Positions 35,220 through 44,395 of a DNA stretch of 64,000 nt are shown here, piece by piece (position 1 is the stretch's first letter; every line of letters starts with the position of its first letter). Under the pieces are notes generated by a model, which searched no databases, had not been told where the DNA came from, and worked only from the letters and a program-made list of their open reading frames with translations. The translations under genes and the position numbers were made by a program. Source of the DNA: Lewinellaceae bacterium (lineage in GTDB: Bacteria > Bacteroidota > Bacteroidia > Chitinophagales > Saprospiraceae). The stretch is taken from assembly GCA_020636045.1 (NCBI GenBank), contig JACJYP010000015.1, positions 16,076-80,075 of the forward strand, read 5' to 3'.

Positions 35220-36104
35220 ATGAATACGGCCGAATTGCTGAAAAAAGTCCGGCGCATCGAGATCAAAACCCGCGGACTGAGCAGTCACCTGTTCTCCGGA
35301 GGCTACCACAGCGCCTTCAAGGGACGCGGTATGTCATTCAGCGAGGTAAGGCTTTATTATCCGGGCGACGACGTGCGAGCCATCGACTGGAACGTAACGG
35401 CGCGCAGCGGCGAACCCTACATCAAAGTGTTCGACGAGGAGCGTGAAAATACCGTCATGTTGTTGGTCGATGTGAGCGGATCCGCTGTGTTCGGCAGCCA
35501 CAACCAGTTCAAAGCGGAGTACCTGACCGAATTGTGTGCTGTGCTGGCGTTCTCCGCGATCGCCAACAACGACAAGGTGGGCGTCATGCTGTTTTCCGAC
35601 CGGATAGAATTATATATTCCCCCCAAAAAAGGCAAACAGCACATTCTGAGGATCATACGGGAGGTGCTGAACATCACACCGCAGGGGCGAAAAACTGCGC
35701 TGGGGAACGCCCTGCAGTACATACACAACGGCCTGAAAAAACGCTGCGTTTGTTTTGTCCTGTCCGATTTTCTGGATGATCAATATGAAGAGGCGCTACG
35801 CGTGCTCGCCAGAAAACACGATTGTATCGGCATCCATTGCTGGGATCCGCTGGAAAGAGACCTGCCCGACGTGGGCGTGCTGCGTGTATCCGATGCGGAG
35901 ACGGGAGAGCAGGTTTGGGTGGATACCACCAGCCACCGGCTGAGGCGGCAATACTGGCATTCTTTTGAATCTCACACGGCGGAAACTCAATCGCTGTTCC
36001 GGCGCGCCGGGGCCGATTTTTTAAGTCTTGGCACCCATCAGCCTTACGTCAACCCCCTGCTTCAGTTCTTTTCAAAACGTTCAAAAACCGTTACGCACGG
36101 ATAA
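35220..36104 (+). CDS. DUF58 (VWA-like) protein of the MoxR/Bat operon
   Basis: The 294-residue protein has the DUF58 signature FKGRGMSFSEVRLYYPGDDV and RAIDWNVTARSGEPYIKVF, followed by a VWA-like metal-binding fold (VMLLVDVSGSAVFG, the DxSxS MIDAS motif). It lacks a membrane segment and is predicted cytoplasmic, as in other MoxR operons. It starts 15 bases after the MoxR stop. Confidence 0.93.
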   Translation: MNTAELLKKVRRIEIKTRGLSSHLFSGGYHSAFKGRGMSFSEVRLYYPGDDVRAIDWNVTARSGEPYIKVFDEERENTVMLLVDVSGSAVFGSHNQFKAEYLTELCAVLAFSAIANNDKVGVMLFSDRIELYIPPKKGKQHILRIIREVLNITPQGRKTALGNALQYIHNGLKKRCVCFVLSDFLDDQYEEALRVLARKHDCIGIHCWDPLERDLPDVGVLRVSDAETGEQVWVDTTSHRLRRQYWHSFESHTAETQSLFRRAGADFLSLGTHQPYVNPLLQFFSKRSKTVTHG

Positions 36105-36128
36105 CCCGTTCGGAAATATTCCGCATAC

Positions 36129-37085
36129 ATGAATGTAATGCAAACGACAAAACTGCTCCGTATGGCCGCTCTGACGATCTCGTTAGGTCTGGCGGCAGGG
36201 CTGAACGCCGTTTGCGCACAGGTATCTGCCATCGCCAATTTGCGCCCCGAGCGGGTGGAGACCGGCGATACCACTTCGCTGTGGATATTGGTATCCGGCG
36301 TCCGTACAGAACCGGGCCACGTCAATTTCGGCGCCTGGGCCAGTATCATTCCCTCCGCCAACATCATTTCCAGAAATGTAAAATGGCGCCGCTCCGGCAA
36401 GCAGTGGGTCATCCGATACACCCTGCTTGCATTCGACAGCGCATCGCTCGAACTCCCCCCGCTCAAGATATCCTATGGTACTGGCGAGACGGTCAGCACA
36501 AACGCACTCGGGCTAACCGTGTTTCCGACACCCGGTGCAGGGCTGGAGGAAATGGCAGACATTCGTGAAATACAAAAGGAAGCGATCCACTGGACCGACC
36601 ACTGGCCCTGGGGAGCGGCCGGCGCGGCGGCACTGCTGCTTTTGTATTTATTGTTTCGAAAAAAGCGGCGGCGCCCCAAACCTGTACCGGTATCAATCCC
36701 TCAACAACCCGCAACGCCCTTGCCTACGCCCTATGAGCATGCCCTGCGACAACTGGAAATACTAAAGCGGAATATCCCGGACAGCGAAGAAGCGCTGCAG
36801 GACTACTATGCAAGGATCAGCCTGATCCTGCGGGAATATCTGGAAAACCGTTTTGCAATACCCGCGCTCGAATCGACAACACCGGAAGTAAAGAATATGC
36901 TTGCCAACACCTCATTTCCATCTGAGTTGAAAAAAATGGTGCTGGAAGTACTGAACCGGGCCGATCTTGTCAAATATGCCCGCTCGGCCCCGGCTGTGAC
37001 AGCCCGCGAGAAGATATTGGAGGATGCCCGGCTTTTTGTCGTAAAAAGCCACCATGCCTTCGAACAACAAGTACATCAAAACTGA
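36129..37085 (+). CDS. BatD-like/DUF4381-like protein with one membrane anchor
   Basis: A signal peptide (residues ~10-30) precedes a beta-rich periplasmic region, then a single membrane helix at about 158-177 (WGAAGAAALLLLYLLFRKKR) and a helical cytoplasmic tail (EEALQDYYARISLILREYLE). This layout and its place between DUF58 and VWA genes match the BatD/DUF4381 members of aerotolerance operons. It ends with TGA at 37083, in the same frame as the following gene. Confidence 0.8.
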   Translation: MNVMQTTKLLRMAALTISLGLAAGLNAVCAQVSAIANLRPERVETGDTTSLWILVSGVRTEPGHVNFGAWASIIPSANIISRNVKWRRSGKQWVIRYTLLAFDSASLELPPLKISYGTGETVSTNALGLTVFPTPGAGLEEMADIREIQKEAIHWTDHWPWGAAGAAALLLLYLLFRKKRRRPKPVPVSIPQQPATPLPTPYEHALRQLEILKRNIPDSEEALQDYYARISLILREYLENRFAIPALESTTPEVKNMLANTSFPSELKKMVLEVLNRADLVKYARSAPAVTAREKILEDARLFVVKSHHAFEQQVHQN

Positions 37086-37100
37086 CCTGATCACAAAGAT

Positions 37101-38117
37101 TTGCAGCTTCAGATCACATTGAATTCATACATCCTCGCCGAACCGCTTTGGCTACTGCTCCTGCTATTGCTGCCATTGCTCATGTACTGGTACCGCAAGG
37201 GCATCGGTCGACGCCATGTTACCTTGCAGGTCTCGCGGATGCAGGCAATGAAGGGCGTAAAAACATGGGTGGTATATGCCCGCAACTGGATACAGGCGCT
37301 TCGCTGGATCGCGATCGTGTTGATCATTATTGCGCTGGCGAGGCCCCAGCAGTTCTGGCGCGAAGAACAGATCGAAGCCGATGCCATCGACATCATGATC
37401 GCTATGGATATTTCTGCCAGCATGTTGTCGCGCGATTTTCGCCCCGACCGCCTTTCGGCAGCAAAAGAAATGGCGGCAGGATTTGTAGGCAGAAGGCCGT
37501 ACGACCGTATGGGGCTGGTGTTGTTTTCCGGCGGCGCTTTCACACAATGCCCGCTGACCAATGACCGAAGGGTACTACAGGCGTTCATAAACAACATCCA
37601 GACCGGTCGACTGCCCGACGGCACAGCGATCGGCATGGGGCTTGCCACGTCGATACAACACCTGAAGGACAGCCCCTCCAAAAGCAGGATCGTATTGCTG
37701 ATCACCGACGGGGAGAACAATTCGGGCGAGTTGGGTCCGCTCACAGCGGCTGCCATAGCCAAAGCGCTGGGCATACGCGTCTATACCATCGGGATCGGCA
37801 CGGATGGCGTCGTTGAATCGCCCGTCAGCCAGAATATGGATGGCAGTTATCAGTTTGCTCCGCGGCAAATGTCGCTCGATACAGGCCTGTTGAAAGGGAT
37901 TGCAGGGACCACTCACGGCATATTTTACCGCGCCCGCTCCTCCGACGATCTGCGCGCGATTTACAGCGAAATAGAAAGCCTGGAAAAAACCAAGGTGGTG
38001 CGCAGCACTGTACGTCGTTCCACGGATATGTTTTTCTGGTTCCTCAATGTGGCATTTTGCCTGCTGGTGCTTGAGTTATTGCTCAGATGGGGTCCACTGC
38101 GCGTCATTACGGTATAA
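37101..38117 (+). CDS. batA: VWA-domain membrane protein, BatA-like
   Basis: Two N-terminal membrane helices (about residues 10-30 and 60-80) precede a von Willebrand A domain with MIDAS motif IMIAMDISASMLS and the later threonine and aspartate positions (GRLPDGTAIGMG, LITDGENNSGELG). One C-terminal helix follows (MFFWFLNVAFCLLVLELLL). No ATG occurs between the upstream stop and the first helix; the likely start is the TTG at 37101, or the TTG at 37119. The name follows the Bacteroides bat operon; BatA and BatB are inner-membrane VWA proteins. Confidence 0.9.
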   Translation: MQLQITLNSYILAEPLWLLLLLLLPLLMYWYRKGIGRRHVTLQVSRMQAMKGVKTWVVYARNWIQALRWIAIVLIIIALARPQQFWREEQIEADAIDIMIAMDISASMLSRDFRPDRLSAAKEMAAGFVGRRPYDRMGLVLFSGGAFTQCPLTNDRRVLQAFINNIQTGRLPDGTAIGMGLATSIQHLKDSPSKSRIVLLITDGENNSGELGPLTAAAIAKALGIRVYTIGIGTDGVVESPVSQNMDGSYQFAPRQMSLDTGLLKGIAGTTHGIFYRARSSDDLRAIYSEIESLEKTKVVRSTVRRSTDMFFWFLNVAFCLLVLELLLRWGPLRVITV

Positions 38118-38156
38118 GATCATTCATTTAGACATTGCGTTTTCAATATAAAAGCC

Positions 38157-39167
38157 ATGACCGGTTTCCTTCAGTTTGACAGTCCGAATCTCCTGCACCT
38201 GCTCTGGGCAGTGCCGCTGCAGGGGCTCGTCCTGTATATCTACTGGAGATGGCGGCAGCGCACGCTGAGGCGCCTCGGTTCGCAGGCACTTGAAAAGCGC
38301 TTGTTGCAGGGTTTTTCCGGTCGCCGCTTTTGGACGAAAAACCTGCTTTTCGGCGCCAGTCTGGCCCTGATCGCCATCGCGATCTCCAATCCCATGCACC
38401 TGACCAAACGGCCCGGCGAAGTGCAAAAAGGCGCCGATGTGCTGATCGCCCTCGACATCTCGAACAGCATGCTGGCGAAAGATGTTACGCCCAGCCGTCT
38501 TGATCGCGCCAAAGCCTTCATACGTGAACTGGTGGAAGGGTTGAAGGGCGAGCGGATCGGCCTGATCTTTTTTGCCGGCGATGCCTATCCGCAAATGCCG
38601 CTTTCCAACGATTACGAATCGCTGTTGCTGTTTACCCGCAATGCGCGACCAGAGTACATCACCGATCAGGGTACGAACATCGCCGCGGCGATCGACCTCG
38701 CAGGACGCATGTTTGAGTCGGGTGGTGAGGCCGGGCGGGCGCTGATACTGATCAGCGACGGCGAAAACCACCAGGAAAATGCAATGCAACGCGCCAAAGA
38801 GATCACACGTGCCGGTGTCGTGCTGCACACGGTAGCAGTAGGCACCGCCAAGGGGACAACGATCCCGGCAGGCAGGAATAGCGTCCGGAAAGATTTTAGC
38901 GGCAAGGCTGTCAGGACAAGCGCCAACGAATCGCTCATGGCCAGCCTGGCGCGCGCGGGTGGAGGGTCGGCTTACCGACTTCAGGAAGAAGCGCGGGCAC
39001 TGGCGGAGATCAGGACTGCTATCCAGCGCCTGCCCAAAAGCACCATCGAAGCACGTACAACCGCTCAGTATATTTCATATTACCAGTGGTTCCTGATACC
39101 GGCCCTTTTGTTCCTTATCATAGAACAACTGCTCTGGTGGAAAAAACCTTCTGCGACCGAGGGATGA
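38157..39167 (+). CDS. batB: VWA-domain membrane protein, BatB-like
   Basis: The 336-residue protein mirrors BatA: N-terminal membrane helices, VWA domain with MIDAS DVLIALDISNSMLAKD, TNIAAAIDLAGRMFE and LISDGENHQENAM, and a C-terminal helix (WFLIPALLFLIIEQLLWW). It starts 39 bases after BatA, and its stop overlaps the next gene (ATGA at 39164-39167). Confidence 0.93.
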   Translation: MTGFLQFDSPNLLHLLWAVPLQGLVLYIYWRWRQRTLRRLGSQALEKRLLQGFSGRRFWTKNLLFGASLALIAIAISNPMHLTKRPGEVQKGADVLIALDISNSMLAKDVTPSRLDRAKAFIRELVEGLKGERIGLIFFAGDAYPQMPLSNDYESLLLFTRNARPEYITDQGTNIAAAIDLAGRMFESGGEAGRALILISDGENHQENAMQRAKEITRAGVVLHTVAVGTAKGTTIPAGRNSVRKDFSGKAVRTSANESLMASLARAGGGSAYRLQEEARALAEIRTAIQRLPKSTIEARTTAQYISYYQWFLIPALLFLIIEQLLWWKKPSATEG

Positions 39168-39850
39168 ATAATATCAAACGAAAAACGATGCGTACCATTC
39201 GATCTGTCAACATTGCACTGTCTATTTTGCTTTTTGCTTCGGGTATTGCTACCGCGCAACACCGGCAATTGCTCGAAGGCGACCGCTTGTACGAACAGGG
39301 GCAATACGAAAAAGCCATTTCTGCATACAGGGCTGCCGGAACGGGCGTGGCTTTGTACAATGCCGGGAATGCCGCATATCAACAGGGCAAATATCAGGTC
39401 GCTGCATCGCTCTACCGCGAAGCGGTAAGCAAAAGTGTCAGTTATTCAGACCGATCGGACGCACTCTACAACCTGGGCAATGCGCTGATGCGGCAGGAAA
39501 AATACAAGGAAGCCGTGGCGGCATACGAACAGAGCCTCAGGCTGCTGCCCAACCGCCCGGATGCCAAAAAGAACCTGCAGATCGCCAAGAGACAGATGGT
39601 GCCGCCGCCGCCCACGCCACCTACACCGCCGCCACCGCCACCGCCGCCACCCTCCAGACCACCCCGCCAATATTACCTGGACAAGCCAAGAGAAAACCGC
39701 AAAGGGGAAAATCCGCCGGCCAACCTGCCGCCTGCAACGGCACTGCGCATGCTCGAATCGGCCGTATTACCCGAGGAGCAAAAGAATGCCGGGCTTTATC
39801 GCGAACTGTCGCCCGCTGCCCGGCCGTCCAACAAAAAAAAGGATTGGTAA
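39164..39850 (+). CDS. batC: TPR protein with proline-rich tract, BatC-like
   Basis: From the ATG at 39164, which overlaps the BatB stop as ATGA, the protein has 228 residues. A signal peptide (IALSILLFASGIATAQ) precedes three TPR units (GDRLYEQGQYEKAISAYRAA, YNAGNAAYQQGKYQVAASLY, YNLGNALMRQEKYKEAVAAY). A proline-rich tract follows (codons near 39600-39665), then a Lys/Arg-rich tail. TPR BatC proteins are periplasmic partners of BatB. An ATG at 39188 is an alternative start. Confidence 0.88.
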   Translation: MNNIKRKTMRTIRSVNIALSILLFASGIATAQHRQLLEGDRLYEQGQYEKAISAYRAAGTGVALYNAGNAAYQQGKYQVAASLYREAVSKSVSYSDRSDALYNLGNALMRQEKYKEAVAAYEQSLRLLPNRPDAKKNLQIAKRQMVPPPPTPPTPPPPPPPPPSRPPRQYYLDKPRENRKGENPPANLPPATALRMLESAVLPEEQKNAGLYRELSPAARPSNKKKDW

Positions 39851-39919
39851 CCCGGAAATACGCATCCGTTAACGGAAGATAAATGGCAAGCAAACTGCCA
39901 TATTGTCACCCGCACTGCA

Positions 39920-39927
39920 TACCTTTG
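39920..39927 (+). promoter_or_regulatory. Bacteroidota-type promoter -7 element (TACCTTTG) for miaB
   Basis: A perfect TAnnTTTG match lies 46 bases before the miaB ATG in the 123-base gap after the Bat operon. No -33 TTTG is seen at the expected distance. Confidence 0.55.
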
Positions 39928-39973
39928 CGCCGTCATTGAGAACGGGCCGGAGCGAACCGCCGGCGAGAAAGAT

Positions 39974-41413
39974 ATGTACGACAGCAATCCGACATTAACA
40001 GGCATCAAAACCATCGATGAATCGAAGCAGGGCAGCGTGCTGTTCAAGGAGCAGTGGGAAGCCTCCCATTTGCCCGGAAGCCGAAAATTCTATATCGAAA
40101 GTTACGGATGCCAGATGAATTTCAGCGATTCGGAGATCGTGGCGAGCATCCTTGCCGATGTAGGTTTCGCTCCTACACGCAACGTGGAAGAAAGCGATCT
40201 GATCCTCATCAATACCTGCTCTATCCGTGAAAAAGCGGAAGAAACGGTGCGCAAGAGGCTGCGTTTTTTTGAAACCATCAAAAAGGCACGCCCCGGCACA
40301 AAAGTCGGCGTACTTGGTTGTATGGCCGAGCGCCTCAAGAAAAAGTGGCTTGAAGAAGAACAACTCGTGGATCTGGTCGTCGGCCCCGACGCCTATCGCG
40401 ACCTGCCTTCGCTAATTGGCGGCACGGAAGAAGGCCACCGCATGATCAACGTATTGCTCAGCCGGGAAGAGACTTATGCCGACATCAGCCCCGTCAGGCT
40501 GGAAAGCAACGGGATTACGGCGTTCATCTCTATTATGCGTGGCTGCGACAACATGTGCTCTTTTTGCGTAGTTCCCTTCACGCGCGGCCGCGAACGCTCG
40601 CGCGATCCCTACAGCATTGTCGCCGAAGCCTCCGGGCTGTTCGAGCAGGGTTATCGCGAAGTGACGCTGCTGGGCCAGAACGTAGATTCGTACAAATGGT
40701 CGAATCCCGAAACGGGTGAATCTGTCAATTTTGCACGCCTGCTCGAAATGACGGCCCAGGTGCATCCCGAACTACGCGTCCGCTTCAGTACCAGCCATCC
40801 GAAGGATATGACCGACGAGGTGCTGCACACCATGGCACGGTACGAGAACATCTGCAAATACATACATCTTCCCGTACAATCGGGCAACAGTCGCGTCCTC
40901 GGGATGATGAACAGGACCTACGATCGCCCCTGGTATGAGCAGCGCATCGAAGCGATCCGCCGCATATTGCCCGACGCAGCCGTCTCCAGCGACATCATTG
41001 CCGGTTTTTGTTCAGAAACGGAAGAAGAACACCAGGAAACGCTGAGCATCATCGAATGGGCCAACTTCTCGATGTCTTATATGTTTTACTACTCCGAACG
41101 CCCGGGCACGCTGGCAGCAAGGAAATACGCAGACGATATTCCGGAGGAGATTAAAAAACGCCGGTTGAACGAGATCATCCGCTTGCAAACTGCTGTCAGC
41201 CTGCGCCACAACCAGGCAGATATCGGGAAAACATTCAAAGTGCTGATCGAGGGCGACTCCCGCAAATCGGATCTGGAATTTTGCGGCCGCAACAGTCAGA
41301 ACAAAATGCTGGTATTCCGCAAGCAAGACGGCCTCAAGCCCGGAGACTACGTCATGGTCCGCGTAAAAGACGTTTCAAGCGCCACATTGCTGGGTGAGAT
41401 CGTTGAAGGCTGA
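39974..41413 (+). CDS. miaB: tRNA-2-methylthio-N6-dimethylallyladenosine synthase
   Basis: The three expected parts are present: the N-terminal UPF0004 domain with its Fe-S cysteines (ESYGCQMNFSDSE, NTCSIREKAEE, LGCMAERLKKKW), the radical SAM domain with IMRGCDNMCSFCVVPFTRGR (CxxxCxxC), and a C-terminal TRAM domain. MiaB adds a methylthio group to i6A37 in tRNA. The 479-residue length is typical. Confidence 0.97.
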   Translation: MYDSNPTLTGIKTIDESKQGSVLFKEQWEASHLPGSRKFYIESYGCQMNFSDSEIVASILADVGFAPTRNVEESDLILINTCSIREKAEETVRKRLRFFETIKKARPGTKVGVLGCMAERLKKKWLEEEQLVDLVVGPDAYRDLPSLIGGTEEGHRMINVLLSREETYADISPVRLESNGITAFISIMRGCDNMCSFCVVPFTRGRERSRDPYSIVAEASGLFEQGYREVTLLGQNVDSYKWSNPETGESVNFARLLEMTAQVHPELRVRFSTSHPKDMTDEVLHTMARYENICKYIHLPVQSGNSRVLGMMNRTYDRPWYEQRIEAIRRILPDAAVSSDIIAGFCSETEEEHQETLSIIEWANFSMSYMFYYSERPGTLAARKYADDIPEEIKKRRLNEIIRLQTAVSLRHNQADIGKTFKVLIEGDSRKSDLEFCGRNSQNKMLVFRKQDGLKPGDYVMVRVKDVSSATLLGEIVEG

Positions 41414-41439
41414 TCTGTGGCGCTTTTTTAGAAGTCAAC

Positions 41440-42717
41440 ATGTCCAACAAACTCCAATCCATAAAAGCCCGTTTCGGCATTGTCGGCAACTCTCCCTTGC
41501 TCGATGCGGCGCTTGAAACGGCGGTCCGTGTAGCGCCGACGGATCTCTCCGTGCTGATCACCGGTGAAAGCGGGGTTGGCAAAGAGGTGTTTTCCAAGAT
41601 CATACACGCGCTCAGCAGCCGCAAGCACAATGAATTTATTGCGGTGAATTGCGGCGCCATACCGGAAGGAACCATCAATTCCGAACTGTTTGGCCACGAA
41701 AAGGGCTCTTTCACCGGCGCTGTCAGCGACCGGAAAGGTTATTTTGAAACAGTCGACGGCGGCACCATCTTTCTGGACGAGATCTCGGAAATGCCGCTCG
41801 ATACCCAGTCATATCTGTTACGGGTGCTCGAATCCGGCGAGTTTATCCGTGTAGGCGCTTCCAAGGTGCAAAAAACGGATGTGCGCATCATCGCTGCTAC
41901 CAATGTCGACCTAGAAGAACGCGTACGCAAGGGCAAGTTCCGCGAAGACCTGTTTTACCGGCTCAGCACCGTCCCGATCCGGGTGCCGGCGCTGAAAGAC
42001 CGGCGGGATGACATCCTGCTGTTGTTCAGGAAGTTTGCCTACGACTTTGCCGAAAAATACCGCATGCAACCCATCCGCCTGGACGAACGCGCAGAACTCG
42101 TTCTGGAGAACTATCGCTGGCCCGGCAACATTCGCGAACTCAAGAACATAGCGGAACAGCTGTCGGTACTCTCGGAAGAACGACTTATCACTGCGGAAGG
42201 GCTGTCGACCTCCATGCCGCAACTCTTCAACCGCAACCTGCCCATGCTGACAGAGCGGAACGGCTCCGGGCATAAAGGCATGGGCGACTTTCAGGAACGG
42301 GAAATACTTTACAAGGTCCTGTTCGACATGAAGAACGACCTCAACGACCTGAAGGCTATGTTCTACGAACTGGTCAAAAGCAACAACCTCCGCATGCCCG
42401 ATCTGGGCTCCGTGCGGCAATTGCCTCCCTCCTATTCGTCTTCTCACTTTGCGCAGGACGATTATCAGTCTGACGACAACTACATTCAGGGTTCCTCACA
42501 GGAACGCGTGACCCCGATCATCATAGAGCCGGGCAAAATGGTGGGTGGCGCCGATAAAAGCGATGAAGACGACGTCCCGCTTGCGATGGACGAAATAGAA
42601 AAAGAGGCGATCAGGCGCGCCCTGAAAAAATACAATGGCCGGCGGAAAGAGGCGGCTGAAGAACTCAAGATCAGCGAACGCACCCTTTACAGGAAGATCA
42701 AACAGTACGATCTGTAA
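41440..42717 (+). CDS. Sigma-54-dependent transcriptional activator without receiver domain
   Basis: The AAA+ domain fills most of the protein: Walker A GESGVGKE (42-49), the sigma-54 contact loop GSFTGA (89-94, Ser in place of the commonest Ala), Walker B TIFLDE (109-114) and the WPGNIRELKN motif. The C-terminal Fis-type helix-turn-helix is EAAEELKISERTLYRKIKQY. There is no N-terminal receiver, PAS or GAF domain, so activity may be controlled by another protein or by expression. It follows miaB by 26 bases. A region of low conservation (about residues 270-365) separates the AAA+ and HTH parts. Confidence 0.95.
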   Translation: MSNKLQSIKARFGIVGNSPLLDAALETAVRVAPTDLSVLITGESGVGKEVFSKIIHALSSRKHNEFIAVNCGAIPEGTINSELFGHEKGSFTGAVSDRKGYFETVDGGTIFLDEISEMPLDTQSYLLRVLESGEFIRVGASKVQKTDVRIIAATNVDLEERVRKGKFREDLFYRLSTVPIRVPALKDRRDDILLLFRKFAYDFAEKYRMQPIRLDERAELVLENYRWPGNIRELKNIAEQLSVLSEERLITAEGLSTSMPQLFNRNLPMLTERNGSGHKGMGDFQEREILYKVLFDMKNDLNDLKAMFYELVKSNNLRMPDLGSVRQLPPSYSSSHFAQDDYQSDDNYIQGSSQERVTPIIIEPGKMVGGADKSDEDDVPLAMDEIEKEAIRRALKKYNGRRKEAAEELKISERTLYRKIKQYDL

Positions 42718-42864
42718 AAGCGCAGAGCCCGCCCGCCCGGAGATTTCGAATATCAGGTGTTAACAAATCCAAAAAGCCGCAGCAGCCAGGCTGCATCTGT
42801 GGATATTTGCGCATCCTACAACCGCATTTTTCAAGAAACCGGATCCGTTTATAAAACTATTCTG

Positions 42865-44313
42865 ATGAAACGTATTCTCACGCTCCTCACTGTAATCTTT
42901 ATATCCTGCTCCGCACTCCTTGCAGATGGAGGCGGCTACAAGATCCGGGTCAAACTGGATAATTACCCCGAAACCGTACTGACCCTCGGGTTTCACTACG
43001 GCGATAAGCAATACGTAAAAGATACTGCCAGCATCGGCGCCGACGGCTGGTTCACTTTCCAGGCAGACACCCTCCTTCCATGCGGCGTTTATTTGCTGGT
43101 GCTGAAGCCCGATAACTCGTTCATTCAGGTCATGATGCCTGAAAATGACCAGGAGTTCAGTATGACCACCGATGCCAAAGAACCGGTCGAAAAAATGAAA
43201 GTGAAAGGCTCGGAAGACAACGCGTTGTTCTACGATTATCTCCGCTATCTGAACAAACTGCGCCCCGATGCCGATACCCTGCGCACCCAATTGTCGCGCC
43301 TGAAAGCAGGAAGCCCCGATTCTGTCTCGATCGCCGCAAAACTGGCATCCATGGACAAGGATGTGCGTAAATACCAGGCCGACCTGATCGCAAAACACCC
43401 CGGCACGATGAGTTCCAAGATCGTCAGGGCTTCTCTGGAGCCGGAGCCGCCGGATTTTCCGGGCGATGAAAAAGAATCAAACCGCCGGAAATATTACTGG
43501 TTCCGCGATCATTATTTCGACAATATCGACATTGCCGATCCCTGCATGCTCCGCAGCCCCGTGCTGCATCAGAGAATCGACCAGTTTGTCACCAAATTCA
43601 CCCCGCAACACCCCGACAGCGTCAATTTGGCGGTAGACTACGTGGTCGAAAAAGTAAAAAACACGCCGGAAACCTTCAAGTACCTGCTCATTCACTTCCT
43701 TAACTTCTACGCGAAATCGAACTTTGTAGGTTTTGACGCCTGCTATGTGCACATCGCCAAAAAATACTATTGCTCCGGCCAGGCGATCTGGACCAAGAAA
43801 GAGGATATCGAAAAGATATGCGACAACGCCGACCGTCTCGAACCCATCCTGATCGGCAAGATCGCTCCCAATATCACGGTGATGGACCGCAATAATCAGC
43901 CGCACAGCCTCTGGGATATCGATGCCGACTATACGGTGCTCTTCTTCTGGGCGCCTGATTGCGGCCACTGCAAAAAGGCCGCGCCGTTTTTGGTAGAATT
44001 TGCCAAAAAATTCCAGGATCGCGGGGTCAAGGTTTTTGCCGTATGTACCGCCGTCACCGACAAGGGGCCCGAATGCTGGAAAGGCGTGGAAGAAAAAGGG
44101 TTTGACGATGGCCTGTTCCTCAACCACTACGACCCGTACATCCGCAGTCACTACAAAACGCTGTACGACGTGCAAACCACTCCACAGATATTTATTCTCG
44201 ATCGCAAGCACGAGATCCTTTCAAAACGGATCGGCGCAGAACAACTCTCCGAAGTCATGGAAAAAGTGATGGAGTTCCAGGAGTCAAAAAAACGGCAGGA
44301 AGGGGGCAAGTAG
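42865..44313 (+). CDS. TlpA-like thiol:disulfide protein with DUF4369/DUF5106-like N-terminal region
   Basis: I start at the ATG at 42865, which begins directly with a signal peptide (MKRILTLLTVIFISCSALLA); the longer frame adds 36 unlikely residues. A beta-rich domain of ~120 residues resembles DUF4369, a ~200-residue helical part resembles DUF5106, and the C-terminal thioredoxin domain has the active site APDCGHCKKAAPFLVEF (CxxC = CGHC) and the cis-Pro region TTPQIFILD. Such proteins are periplasmic disulfide reductases in Bacteroidota. 482 residues. Confidence 0.88.
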   Translation: MKRILTLLTVIFISCSALLADGGGYKIRVKLDNYPETVLTLGFHYGDKQYVKDTASIGADGWFTFQADTLLPCGVYLLVLKPDNSFIQVMMPENDQEFSMTTDAKEPVEKMKVKGSEDNALFYDYLRYLNKLRPDADTLRTQLSRLKAGSPDSVSIAAKLASMDKDVRKYQADLIAKHPGTMSSKIVRASLEPEPPDFPGDEKESNRRKYYWFRDHYFDNIDIADPCMLRSPVLHQRIDQFVTKFTPQHPDSVNLAVDYVVEKVKNTPETFKYLLIHFLNFYAKSNFVGFDACYVHIAKKYYCSGQAIWTKKEDIEKICDNADRLEPILIGKIAPNITVMDRNNQPHSLWDIDADYTVLFFWAPDCGHCKKAAPFLVEFAKKFQDRGVKVFAVCTAVTDKGPECWKGVEEKGFDDGLFLNHYDPYIRSHYKTLYDVQTTPQIFILDRKHEILSKRIGAEQLSEVMEKVMEFQESKKRQEGGK

Positions 44314-44319
44314 ATAGTT

Positions 44320-44361
44320 GGCAGTGGCAGTAGGCAGTTGGCAATATCCATGACCTACTGC
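44320..44361. repeat. GCAGT-based short repeat directly after a stop codon
   Basis: Three GGCAGT steps (44320-44338) begin seven bases after the redoxin stop. GCAGTAGG (44327-44334) and CCTACTGC (44354-44361) form an eight-base inverted repeat with a 19-base loop. The same GCAGT-based motif occurs after metH. A T-run (GGTTTTTTTACC) lies about 30 bases further on, so the element may take part in termination. Confidence 0.7.
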
Positions 44362-44395
44362 TTCTTATCATTTGAACCAATCGACCCCGGTTTTT

